Below are positions 17,063 to 25,592 of a stretch of 64,000 nt of DNA, in pieces. The DNA is taken from contig NZ_BCSJ01000021.1 in assembly GCF_001570805.1 (NCBI RefSeq), forward strand, positions 1 to 64,000. Reading direction: 5' to 3'. Positions within the stretch are counted from its first letter, which is position 1, and each line of letters opens with the position of its first letter. The position numbers and the translations under genes are program-made. The notes under the pieces are model-generated. The model ran no database searches. It was not told the DNA's origin and saw nothing but the letters and a program-made list of their open reading frames with translations. The stretch is from Brevibacterium epidermidis NBRC 14811. Lineage in GTDB: Bacteria > Actinomycetota > Actinomycetes > Actinomycetales > Brevibacteriaceae.

Positions 17063-17072
17063 CCACAAGCCA

Positions 17073-18854
17073 TCAGAACTTCGGCACGTCGGCGATCAGC
17101 GCCCGCGTGTACTCGTGCGACGGATCCTCGAGCACCTGCGCGGTCGGACCGTAATCGACGATTTTGCCCTGGTTGAGCACCGCAAGATTGTCGGCGATGT
17201 GCCGGGAGAGTGCGATGTTGTGCGTGACGAAGAGCATCGCCAGCTGACGTTCCTCCCGCAAGCTCCGCAGCAGGGCGACGATCGATGCCTGCACGCTGAC
17301 GTCGAGCGCCGAGGTGATCTCATCACAGACCATCACCGACGGTGCGTTGACCAGCGCACGGGCGATCGCCGCCCTCTGCCTCTCACCACCGGAGAGGTCA
17401 CCGGGGCGCCGGTGGTAGAACGTCCGTCCCAGACGCACCGAATCCAGCGCCTCCTCGACAGCGGCCTTCCGGCTCGCGGCCGTTCCCTGACCGCTCATCT
17501 CCAATGGCACCGTCAGCGACTGACCGATGGATCGTCGCGGATTGAGTGAGGAGAACGGCGACTGGAACACGTACTGGATGCCCACGCGCTCCTCGTTCGT
17601 GCGCTTGCGCGTCGACCGCGCCAGCTCCGTTCCGCGCAGCTTCACCGAGCCCTTGTAGTCGTCGTTGAGCCCGGCCACACACTGCGACAGAGTTGTCTTA
17701 CCCGACCCGGATTCTCCGAGCAGCATCGTGCACTCCCCCGGCTCCAGCGTCAGGTTGATCCCGTCGAGGATCTGCGTCTTCCCGTAGGCGAGCGCCACAT
17801 CTTTGACCTCGAGCAGAGGCGCAGTCACCGAGGGGGCACCGCCGTCCCCGTCCCCCGCCGAGGCGGCCGCCCCGTCGGATCCGGTCCGGTCCGAGTCCGC
17901 ATCGCCGGGCTTCTCCCCCGCCGACACGAGGATATGTGTCTTCTCATCAGCCTCGGCGGCGGCTTTCGCCTCTGCGGCCCCGTCACCGATGGTCTTCCGT
18001 CCGGCAAGGTCGGGCACGGCTGCCATGAGCATCTTCGTGTACTCGTGCTGCGGACGTTCGAGCACTGCCGACACCGGTCCCTCTTCGACGAGGTCGCCGC
18101 GCAGCATCACGGCCACCCGATCGGAGATGTCCTTGATCACCGCGAGGTCGTGGGTGATGTAGAGGCCGGCGACGTTGTTCGCCACCGTCATCTGCCGGAT
18201 CGTGTCGAGCACGACCGACTGCGTGGACACGTCCAGGCCGGTTGTCGGTTCATCGAGGATGAGCACATCGGGGTACATGGCGAAGGCCATGGCAATGCCG
18301 ATGCGCTGCTGCTGACCGCCGGAGAGCTGGTGAGGCCAACGCCGCTGATAGGCACGATCCGTGGGCAGACCGACGTCGACGAGCACCTCTGCGACGCGAT
18401 CAGCTCGCTCACGATCCGAGACTCCGAAGTCGTGGATGTCGAGGACTTCCCGGATCTGCTCGCCCACGCGCATGGCCGGGTTGAGCGAGAGGGCAGGATC
18501 CTGAGGGATGTACGCGATGCGGGATCCGCGCAGATCCCGCAGGGCCACCTCGTCGAGTTCGCCGACCTCAAGGTGAGTGGCGTCACCGCGCGGCCAGATG
18601 CTCACGGACCCCGACCCGAACTTCAGCCCCTCCCGGAAGTGCCCCATGCAGGCCAGACCGGCCGTGGTCTTACCGGAACCGGACTCGCCCACGAGCCCGA
18701 GGATCTCTCCTCGGGACAGGGCGAAGTCGACTCCGTGAAGGATCTCGTCTCCGGCGTTCGTGAGCACGCGCAGGTCGGACACGCGCAAAACGATCTTCTC
18801 GTTCGGCTCGTTCGCATCATCGTGGCGAACGGTCTCTGTCTTCGGGCTCATCAT
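17073..18854 (-). CDS. Oligopeptide-type ABC transporter, fused double ATPase (DppD-DppF)
   Basis: The 593-aa protein contains two complete ABC domains. Domain 1 has Walker A GESGSGKTT, signature LSGGQQQR and Walker B VLILDEPTTGLDV. Domain 2 has Walker A GESGSGKTT, signature LSGGERQR and VMVCDEITSALDV. They are joined by an acidic Ala/Gly/Asp-rich linker near residues 285-340. The fusion supplies both nucleotide-binding subunits for the DppBC-type permeases encoded just upstream and powers import of peptides or similar solutes (nickel and opines are alternatives). The start overlaps the permease stop by 4 nt. It is the last gene of the operon. Confidence 0.93.
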   Translation of the reverse strand: MMSPKTETVRHDDANEPNEKIVLRVSDLRVLTNAGDEILHGVDFALSRGEILGLVGESGSGKTTAGLACMGHFREGLKFGSGSVSIWPRGDATHLEVGELDEVALRDLRGSRIAYIPQDPALSLNPAMRVGEQIREVLDIHDFGVSDRERADRVAEVLVDVGLPTDRAYQRRWPHQLSGGQQQRIGIAMAFAMYPDVLILDEPTTGLDVSTQSVVLDTIRQMTVANNVAGLYITHDLAVIKDISDRVAVMLRGDLVEEGPVSAVLERPQHEYTKMLMAAVPDLAGRKTIGDGAAEAKAAAEADEKTHILVSAGEKPGDADSDRTGSDGAAASAGDGDGGAPSVTAPLLEVKDVALAYGKTQILDGINLTLEPGECTMLLGESGSGKTTLSQCVAGLNDDYKGSVKLRGTELARSTRKRTNEERVGIQYVFQSPFSSLNPRRSIGQSLTVPLEMSGQGTAASRKAAVEEALDSVRLGRTFYHRRPGDLSGGERQRAAIARALVNAPSVMVCDEITSALDVSVQASIVALLRSLREERQLAMLFVTHNIALSRHIADNLAVLNQGKIVDYGPTAQVLEDPSHEYTRALIADVPKF

Positions 18855-19768
18855 GCCTCCACGGATGTTGATGCGGTGGCTCGGGCGAAGGAGTCCGCGA
18901 GCAGGTTGGTGCCGATGGTCAGCAGCGCGATCGCAACGACCGGCAGCAGCACACCCCAGGGCTGGATGGACAGGGCGATGCGGTTCTCGTTGATCATCAG
19001 ACCCCAGTCGGCCGCGGGCGGCTGCAGACCGAGTCCGAGGAACGACAGCGACGCGATGTAGCCGATCGAGTAGGTGAGACGCAGTCCCGCCTCCACGCTC
19101 AGCGGTCCGGTGATGTTGGGGAGCAGCTCACGGATGAGCACCTTCCACCGGGGCATCGCGTACATCTCGGCGGCTTTGATGTAGTCCTCGGTGATGACGC
19201 CCAGGGTCGCGGACCGCGCGACGCGGGCGATGCGCGGAGCGTGGGTGAGGCCGATGACGGTCACGAGCACCCACCCCTGCGGGCCCAACACTGTGATTGC
19301 CAGGAGGGCGAACACGAGCTGCGGGATAGCGAGGATGACGTCGTTGAGCCGCATGATCACGGCGTCGAAGGTTCCTCCGACATAGGCGGCGAGCATGCCG
19401 ATGATCGCACCGACGACCATGCCGAGCGCCGTGGCGAGCACACCGTAGACGATGAGTGTCACACCGCCGGCGAGGAACCGGGAGAACACATCGCGGCCGA
19501 GGTTGTCCGAACCGAACAGACCGTAGGGACTGAACGGCTTCGTGACGAACTCGGTGGCGGTGTTGCCGGTCGCCCAGGGCAGCAGCAGCGGACCGCACAG
19601 AGCGAGCGCGACGACGACCACGGTGATGATCAGGCCGATCTTGCCCTGTTTCTGCGCGAGCACCCGCTTGTAGAAGGGAACGTAGGTGGTGGCGGATTCC
19701 TTGGGCACCTCTGCGGCATCGGTGGCCGCGGACTTGAGGTCATCAAGACTGTTGGCGTCGGTGCTCAT
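18851..19768 (-). CDS. ABC transporter permease, DppC type
   Basis: This 305-aa polytopic membrane protein has an N-terminal extension and first helix (QGKIGLIITVVVVALALCGPLL), the characteristic GLFGSDNLGRDVFSRFLAGG and the EAA-loop region AAEMYAMPRWKVLIRELLPNITGPL that contacts the ATPase. About six membrane helices are present. It pairs with the DppB-type permease whose stop overlaps its start by 4 nt, and its own stop overlaps the ATPase start by 4 nt. The complex would sit in the plasma membrane and import peptides or similar solutes. Confidence 0.93.
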   Translation of the reverse strand: MSTDANSLDDLKSAATDAAEVPKESATTYVPFYKRVLAQKQGKIGLIITVVVVALALCGPLLLPWATGNTATEFVTKPFSPYGLFGSDNLGRDVFSRFLAGGVTLIVYGVLATALGMVVGAIIGMLAAYVGGTFDAVIMRLNDVILAIPQLVFALLAITVLGPQGWVLVTVIGLTHAPRIARVARSATLGVITEDYIKAAEMYAMPRWKVLIRELLPNITGPLSVEAGLRLTYSIGYIASLSFLGLGLQPPAADWGLMINENRIALSIQPWGVLLPVVAIALLTIGTNLLADSFARATASTSVEA

Positions 19769-20718
19769 GCTGCGCTCCTGAGTTTCGGGTTGGTGAGGAT
19801 GCCGACGACATCAGCCGCCAGGTTCACCACGACGTAGACGGCGGCGACGAGCATGGAGATCGCTTGGACGACCTGCACGTCACGGTAGGTGACCGCATCG
19901 ATGAGTGCTTGGCCGAGTCCCGGGTAGCGGAACAGGAACTCGACGACGACCACACCGCCGGCCAGCCACGCCAGCTGGATCGCGACGACCTGAGCGACCG
20001 GTCCGAGTGCGTGGGGCACGGCATGGCGCATGATCACGCGCTTCTCCGGGACACCTTTGAGCCTGGCCATCTCGACGAAACCGGAGTCGAGGACTTCGAT
20101 CATCGTCGCTCGCATCATTCGCACGATATAGGGGGTGACGACGAGGATGAGTGTCAGGGTCGGCAGGATGAGCTGCTCCGGCCGGTTCCACACGGGTTCT
20201 CCCGGCGGGGCCAGGGTGACGGCCGGCAGGATCTGGAATACCGAGGTGGCGAAGATGGCAATGAGGCCGATGCCGATGACGAACTCGGGCATGGCCGCCA
20301 GCACAAGGCTGACTCCGGTCATCGCCTGGTCGCGGCGCTTCCCGCGGTGCAGAGCCTGATAGACGCCGAGGCCGATGCCCAAGGGCACGGAGATGACGGC
20401 GGCCAGTCCCATGAGGATGAAGGAAGCCCCGATCCGATCGCCCAGCAGTGCTCCGACAGAGCCTCCCGTCGCCGAGGAGGTTCCGAAGTCCCCGACGAAC
20501 AGTCCTCCCAGCCAGGTGAAGTACCGCTGCCAGGCGGGTTGGTCGAGTCCCAGCTGTTCGTTCAGGGCTGCGATGCGCTCCGGTGTGGCCTGTTGGCCGA
20601 GGATCGCTCTAGCGGCGTCGCCGGGCAGCAGCAGGGTGGCGCCGAAGACGAGCAGCGAGACTGCGATGAGGATGAACGCGGAGAAGAGCAGCCGCTTACC
20701 GATGACTTTTCCGAACAT
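19765..20718 (-). CDS. ABC transporter permease, DppB type
   Basis: The 317-aa membrane protein matches the DppB/OppB layout: first helix (LLFSAFILIAVSLLVFGATLLLPGD), a periplasmic loop with LNEQLGLDQPAWQRYFTWL and a C-terminal EAA loop (RLKGVPEKRVIMRHAVPHALGP) that docks the ATPase. The LGLDQP segment is a hallmark of this family. It begins one nucleotide after the substrate-binding protein stop and overlaps the DppC-type gene by 4 nt, so all are on one mRNA. Confidence 0.93.
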   Translation of the reverse strand: MFGKVIGKRLLFSAFILIAVSLLVFGATLLLPGDAARAILGQQATPERIAALNEQLGLDQPAWQRYFTWLGGLFVGDFGTSSATGGSVGALLGDRIGASFILMGLAAVISVPLGIGLGVYQALHRGKRRDQAMTGVSLVLAAMPEFVIGIGLIAIFATSVFQILPAVTLAPPGEPVWNRPEQLILPTLTLILVVTPYIVRMMRATMIEVLDSGFVEMARLKGVPEKRVIMRHAVPHALGPVAQVVAIQLAWLAGGVVVVEFLFRYPGLGQALIDAVTYRDVQVVQAISMLVAAVYVVVNLAADVVGILTNPKLRSAA

Positions 20719-20719
20719 G

Positions 20720-22267
20720 TCAGACCTCTCCGATCCATACGCGGTCGAATCTCCAACCGCTCAGCGGACGTCCTGTGGAGTTGGGGACGAGCCCTCCGAC
20801 GTATTTCTGGAAGGCGTCGACCTGGTTGGCGAAGCCCCACACGATGTATCCGCCTTCGTCGTAGAGCATCTTCTGCAGCTCGTGCTCCAGGTCCCGGCGC
20901 TTCTCAGCCTCCGGAATCGCGCGGGCCTTGTCGAAGACCTTGTTGAACTGCGGGTCGTCCCAGTGGGTTTCGTTGAAGGGCGATTCGGACAGGGAACAGG
21001 AGATGACCTGCGGCATGAAGTCCCGGGTGTACCAGAAGTCCTGGGCGAAATCCCATTTGAGGTAGCCGTCGCCGAAGAACGTGGTGGCGTCGACCTTGCG
21101 GATCTTGACCCTGATTCCGGCGTCGGCGGCTTGCTGGGCGAAGACCTGGGCGGCTTCGACGGCTCCGGATTGGATGGGAGCAGTGACGAGCTCGACGTCG
21201 AGTCCGTCAGGATAACCCGCCTCGGCGAGGAGCTTCTTCGCTTTGTCCAGATCCTGTTTGCGCTGCGGAAACTTCGGGTAGTTCTCACTCAACGGCCCGA
21301 ACATGTCGTTGCCCACGGTGCCATAGCCCGAGAGCACCTGTTCGATCATCTGTTCGCGGTCGACGACGAGCCGGAAGGCCTGTCGAACCCTGACGTCGTC
21401 GAAGGGCTTCTTGTCCACTCGCATGGTGAAGGGCAGCCACATGCCGGTCTTCGAGTTGAGGATGGACATGCGCTCATCGGCGGCGATGACTTCGACAAGG
21501 GCCAGCGGGATGCCGGCGATCGCATCGACCTGGGTGGACAGGAGGGCGTTGATGAGAGCGTCGTCGTCGTTGAAGTTCAGCACCTCCACCTCGTCGAGGT
21601 ACATCTTGTCGAAGTCGAAGTAGTGCTCGTTGGGCACAAGCACGGTCGACTGGGCAGCGGTGAAGGATTTGAGTTTGAACGGTCCCGAGCACACCGGGTT
21701 CTCCGGATCGTAGCCGACGGGGACGATGGCGGCGGTGTATTCGGCGACGGCGTCCTTGAACAGGCCGTTGGGTTCGTTGAGGCGGAATTCGACGGTGCGA
21801 TCGTCCTTGGCGACGACTTTCTCCAGCATGGAGAAGTTCGCTGCCGCGGTCTTCGGGTCGTCGGGGTCGTTGATCCGCTCGAAGGTGAAGACGACGTCTT
21901 CGGAGGTGATCGGTTTGCCGTCGGAGAACTTGATACCGTCCTTCAGCGTGCAGGTCCACACGGTGGAGTCGGAGTTGGCTTTGATCGATTCGGCCAGCAG
22001 CGGCACGACCTGGGAGTCGTCGTCCCAGCCGTAGAGGGCGTTGTAGAGGTTGACGGCACGGCAGACATCGCCGTTGTTGACCGGGATGTGGGCGTCGACG
22101 GTGTCCGCGGAGTTGCCTCCGGTGACGCCGACCCGCAGGCTTCCGCCCTTGACGGGGTCTCCGGCGTCGGCGGCGCCGACTTCCCCGCCGCCGCAGGCGC
22201 TCAAGCCCGCGACGCCGGCGACGGCAAGGCCTGCCCCCAGCGCTTGTCTTCGGTTCGGTGTGTTCAT
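20720..22267 (-). CDS. ABC transporter substrate-binding lipoprotein (SBP family 5)
   Basis: The 515-aa protein has a twin-arginine-like N-terminus (NRRQALGAGLAVAGVAGLSAC) with lipobox LSAC, so it is probably a Tat-exported lipoprotein held on the outer membrane face. The rest matches oligopeptide/nickel-binding family 5: GGSLRVG, the WTCTLKDGIKFSDGKPITSEDVVFTFERI block and KKPFDDVRVRQAFRLVVDREQM. It captures the ligand for the DppBC-DF system encoded downstream. Its start overlaps the regulator stop by 4 nt. The ligand (peptide, opine, metal chelate) cannot be told from sequence. Confidence 0.93.
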   Translation of the reverse strand: MNTPNRRQALGAGLAVAGVAGLSACGGGEVGAADAGDPVKGGSLRVGVTGGNSADTVDAHIPVNNGDVCRAVNLYNALYGWDDDSQVVPLLAESIKANSDSTVWTCTLKDGIKFSDGKPITSEDVVFTFERINDPDDPKTAAANFSMLEKVVAKDDRTVEFRLNEPNGLFKDAVAEYTAAIVPVGYDPENPVCSGPFKLKSFTAAQSTVLVPNEHYFDFDKMYLDEVEVLNFNDDDALINALLSTQVDAIAGIPLALVEVIAADERMSILNSKTGMWLPFTMRVDKKPFDDVRVRQAFRLVVDREQMIEQVLSGYGTVGNDMFGPLSENYPKFPQRKQDLDKAKKLLAEAGYPDGLDVELVTAPIQSGAVEAAQVFAQQAADAGIRVKIRKVDATTFFGDGYLKWDFAQDFWYTRDFMPQVISCSLSESPFNETHWDDPQFNKVFDKARAIPEAEKRRDLEHELQKMLYDEGGYIVWGFANQVDAFQKYVGGLVPNSTGRPLSGWRFDRVWIGEV

Positions 22268-23295
22268 GTGCCTTCTTCCTGGGACGTCGGTTCGGGCCGG
22301 CTGCCTGAGGCGACCCGGTCTGACTTCGGGATTGGACTGCCAAAGGAGTGCGTATCGTCGCTGAGGACGTGGGCGGCGAGGTAGTTCTCGAGCATGGTCA
22401 GCGCTTCGTCATCGGTGATGGGCATGTGTTCGGTGGTGCGGGCCACGCCGAGGCCGTCGATGAAGATCGACAGGGATTTGACCATGAGTGCGGTATCGCC
22501 GGAGCGGATCCTGCCGGATCGTTGGCCGCCGTCGATGACGGTGGTGATCATGTCCATCCATTCGCCGTAGACGGCGGTGAGGTTCGCGCGGGCGCTTTCG
22601 TCGGTGGCCGCACGGGCCCAGCACTGGAGCCAGATCGACCACACTCTTCGGATCTTCGGGTCGACTCCGGCATGGATGCGTGCGAAGTGGCGGAGTACGC
22701 CGATGGGGTCGGAGGAGTCGTTGAGGTGGCGGGTCTCGGCGATGACGTCGAGTGAGTAGCGCAGGGCTGACTGCAGCAGCTGGCCTTTCGTCCGGAAGTG
22801 GTAGTTCACCGCCGAGGCGCTCACCCCGGCCGCGTCCGCGACATCCTCGGTGCGGACCTTGTCGATGCCGAGATCGGCATAGAGCCGCCAGGCGGCCGCG
22901 ATGATCTTCAGCCGATTGCGAGTGCCCTTCGACATCCACTCGGGCACCGATGTCCGCGGCGGCGTCTCGGCCGCCGGTAACGAACCGGTGGTGTGATCAT
23001 CACCCGGATCAGTGGGCCCAGCTGGAAGGTCAGCGACGATGCTTCGCCGAGGCGGCCGTGTTGTTCTCCCGGTCGTGAGCCAGTCCGTGGTGACCTCGGT
23101 GAGTTCGGCGATGAGCGAGATCTCCTCGACCCTGAACTTCCGAGTCCCGGCCAGAGATTTCGAGAGTTTGCTGGCGTCGAGCCCGATGTGTCGGGCGACT
23201 TCGCTGTGGTTGATTCCAGCGCCTTTGATGGCGGTGCGGACACGGCTGACCAGCGTCGTCTCTGTGCTGTCAGCACCATCGCTTGTCTTGACCAC
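22264..23295 (-). CDS. Transcriptional regulator with XRE-type and TetR-type DNA-binding domains
   Basis: The protein (about 343 aa) carries two helix-turn-helix domains. An N-terminal XRE-like segment (RVRTAIKGAGINHSEVARHIGLDASKLSKSL...) is followed by a Pro/Thr linker, then a TetR N-domain (RNRLKIIAAAWRLYADLG...TEDVADAAGVSASAVNYHF) and a TetR-type ligand/dimer domain. It is the first gene of the importer operon, its stop overlapping the substrate-binding gene by 4 nt, so autoregulation and control of the importer are likely. The start is uncertain: GTG 23295 is chosen, and the frame is open to GTG 23418, but neither has a clear ribosome site. Confidence 0.82.
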   Translation of the reverse strand: MVKTSDGADSTETTLVSRVRTAIKGAGINHSEVARHIGLDASKLSKSLAGTRKFRVEEISLIAELTEVTTDWLTTGRTTRPPRRSIVADLPAGPTDPGDDHTTGSLPAAETPPRTSVPEWMSKGTRNRLKIIAAAWRLYADLGIDKVRTEDVADAAGVSASAVNYHFRTKGQLLQSALRYSLDVIAETRHLNDSSDPIGVLRHFARIHAGVDPKIRRVWSIWLQCWARAATDESARANLTAVYGEWMDMITTVIDGGQRSGRIRSGDTALMVKSLSIFIDGLGVARTTEHMPITDDEALTMLENYLAAHVLSDDTHSFGSPIPKSDRVASGSRPEPTSQEEGT

Positions 23296-23461
23296 CTTTA
23301 TAGTGTGCCCAGCAGTTGCGATTTTGGCAAGACTTACTGGGGTTTTAATCAGTAGTGATAGTTTCGGACCCGAACAGCGTTGTTCGATTGCCGTGGCAAC
23401 TTCGGGACGTGTTACCACAAATCCGCCGTTGCAATGACGCGTAGAGTTCGGGCGCTGCTAG

Positions 23462-23497
23462 AGGCTTGCCCCGCCAACAGGGGCCTGGACAAAGCCT
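23462..23497 (-). terminator. Nested hairpin after the minus-strand wall-polymer genes
   Basis: An outer stem AGGCTT/AAGCCT (23462-23467 with 23492-23497) encloses an inner stem GCCCC/GGGGC (23468-23472 with 23480-23484). It lies 32 nt past the stop of the GT4 gene on the minus strand and upstream of the regulator operon, as expected for a terminator. Confidence 0.45.
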
Positions 23498-23528
23498 TCT
23501 AACCAGTGGTGAACACCTGCGTGCTATT

Positions 23529-25412
23529 TCACCGGTTGCTCACATTCTCAGACTCGTGAGTCTCGACTTTTTGTCGGAACTGGAAGAGTAGGTTTCCCGA
23601 ACTAGCCGCCGCGAGTCGATACGGGCCATACCGCGAGACTTCCTCGTTCGGGGAAGCAATGATACGGACCCTTTGCATCTGATCCGAGTCTCCGAGATCG
23701 ACCCAGAGTCCCAGTGGTGCATCAGATCGTGAATGTGCATGCTCAAGTTGCTCAAAATCGATGCGACCGCGTATAACCAGCTTCCCTGGCTCCCGCTTGA
23801 GTTGTGCCGAAGTCCTTCCGTATATGCCTGTCTTGCGTTGCACCCATGAAATCTTTGCCCATGACCAATCGTGTGCTGCCAAGTCCTTCGAGACTCTCAG
23901 CCGCAGGACAACGCCGTGTTCATCAACCCGTAATGCTCCGAGTTTGGCATATCCGTCGGGGAGGACGACCTTGGACTTTCTGTTCTTCCGCTCAATCGCA
24001 CCGTGAAGCTCTTCGGCCCAGCGACGAGAGATCTTGCCCGGCAAGAAGTCTCGGGAACGGCGAATTGCCGCTTTCCTCATACGCAGAACTTCCGTTTCTG
24101 ACATCGACCCAAAAAGCTCTATCTGTTTGCCCAGCCCCTCGATATCGTTCGGTTCGACGAGTAAGCCATCAACTCCGTGAGTGATCGAATCGGAAGGACC
24201 ATATTTGATGTTGTAGGCAATCGGGATGCATCCTGCCGCCATGCTCTCCAGCACAACCAACAATTGCCCCTCGGTCTTACCCGTATGCAAGCTGAACGAA
24301 TAGTCTCTGAACTTTCGTCCGCCCCTCGAGACATAACCCTGGAACGCCACCTGCTCGGATAAACCGAGTTCGGACGCAAGTTCCTCAAGCGCCGGCAGAC
24401 TATCGCCGTCGCCGAAAATGTCTACACTGGCGCCTTTGTAGGCTGGACTCAGCATGTTCAAGGCCTTCAGCGAATGATCGATCTGCTTTTCTTGCGAAAT
24501 ACGAGAGACGATAACTCCCGCCAATCTATCGCGTTGTGTCGGCGATTTCAGTGGCTCTTCAGTCAGCCAGTTCGGCAGTGTAGCCAGGTTGTCGACTCCA
24601 GAGAGATTCGTTTCCCGCAGATCCTCTGCCTGTTGACCTGTCAGAGTTGCGACCATTTCGCGTTTGTCGAGAGACCGATAGAACTTGGCCTTCGGAGCGG
24701 GATAGCGAAACGCTTGGAGAGCCCCGGCACTATGATGATGCGAGTGCACCGCCTGTACGAATACAACGTTCTCCGCACTCCAGTTAACGAAGAGATTTGA
24801 GGTTGACAGCCGTTCTGCGATGACGATCGACATCTCTTGGGCTTCGGTCAGAAAGCCCAACCAGCGCCGGTAAAGCTCAGCTGGTGACGACCACTGCCCA
24901 ACGGCATTCCCCCTACGAGAAAATGCTGTGATCAGTCGGCGCGATGGATTTCCCTCCGAATCAATTTCGCGGGTATCAGAGATCGCGGGACTCCCGTCCG
25001 GCCTGTATCGGTAGACACGGGCAAATCCCTCGCTTCTGGACGAGGCACGAACTTCGAACTCTCCAGAAAATTCAGGGAATTCGACATGACCTTCGACTGA
25101 TGCCGATGAGCCCAACCGATTAAGCTCCTGATCCTCCAATTGCAGGATATCCGACCACGGATTTCGCAAGTTCACTCGAGAATCGAGACGCCCATCTGCA
25201 ACTAGGTCAGACCGCAAAGCGTCGATTGACATCGCGTGAATGGGCGACACAGTCAACAAGGTGATCTCGCGGTCATCCATCTCGGCGAAGACATTGCATC
25301 GTCCCAGTGCGACTGTCGTTACACCTCCGTAGTTCTCCGGAACCTCACCGGTCAGCACAAAGATCGGCACGTTTGGCAATCTACGCTTCCGCTCGAATGG
25401 AAACAAGCACAT
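23529..25412 (-). CDS. GT4-family glycosyltransferase, TagE/TarM-like, with extra C-terminal domain
   Basis: The 627-aa protein has a GT-B fold. The N-terminal half starts PIFVLTGEVPENYGGVTTVAL. The C-terminal Rossmann half has IVSRISQEKQIDHSLKAL, VDIFGDGDSLPALEELASELGL and GQLLVVLESMAAGCIPIAYNIKYGPSD, the nucleotide-sugar-binding E-x7-E region. Such enzymes put glucose or GlcNAc on poly(polyol-phosphate) wall teichoic acid in the cytosol. Residues about 480-627 are an extra beta-rich domain. It is related to the GT4 at 32586-34469. The start is ATG 25412, or TTG 25406, which is better spaced from GGAGG. Base composition is more AT-rich than the surroundings. Confidence 0.85.
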   Translation of the reverse strand: MCLFPFERKRRLPNVPIFVLTGEVPENYGGVTTVALGRCNVFAEMDDREITLLTVSPIHAMSIDALRSDLVADGRLDSRVNLRNPWSDILQLEDQELNRLGSSASVEGHVEFPEFSGEFEVRASSRSEGFARVYRYRPDGSPAISDTREIDSEGNPSRRLITAFSRRGNAVGQWSSPAELYRRWLGFLTEAQEMSIVIAERLSTSNLFVNWSAENVVFVQAVHSHHHSAGALQAFRYPAPKAKFYRSLDKREMVATLTGQQAEDLRETNLSGVDNLATLPNWLTEEPLKSPTQRDRLAGVIVSRISQEKQIDHSLKALNMLSPAYKGASVDIFGDGDSLPALEELASELGLSEQVAFQGYVSRGGRKFRDYSFSLHTGKTEGQLLVVLESMAAGCIPIAYNIKYGPSDSITHGVDGLLVEPNDIEGLGKQIELFGSMSETEVLRMRKAAIRRSRDFLPGKISRRWAEELHGAIERKNRKSKVVLPDGYAKLGALRVDEHGVVLRLRVSKDLAAHDWSWAKISWVQRKTGIYGRTSAQLKREPGKLVIRGRIDFEQLEHAHSRSDAPLGLWVDLGDSDQMQRVRIIASPNEEVSRYGPYRLAAASSGNLLFQFRQKVETHESENVSNR

Positions 25413-25592
25413 CCTCCATGAGCTAACCGCAATTCAGCCGGTACAACGAAGTCATAGGTCAAGACTTCTGTTAAAAGGTACACCGCGACCATGAAGTTGT
25501 CGGCCACCAACTCGCACCCACGCGAAAGCTTTCTCTGAAGCGCTTTCAGAGCAGCAAACACTGTCGCCCCAGAAGGCAGACTACCAATTCAA

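Noticed and set aside
20375..22384. 669-codon open frame on the plus strand
   Set aside because: It is antisense to the substrate-binding and permease genes. Its valine/glycine/aspartate-rich translation mirrors the real genes and shows no family motif.
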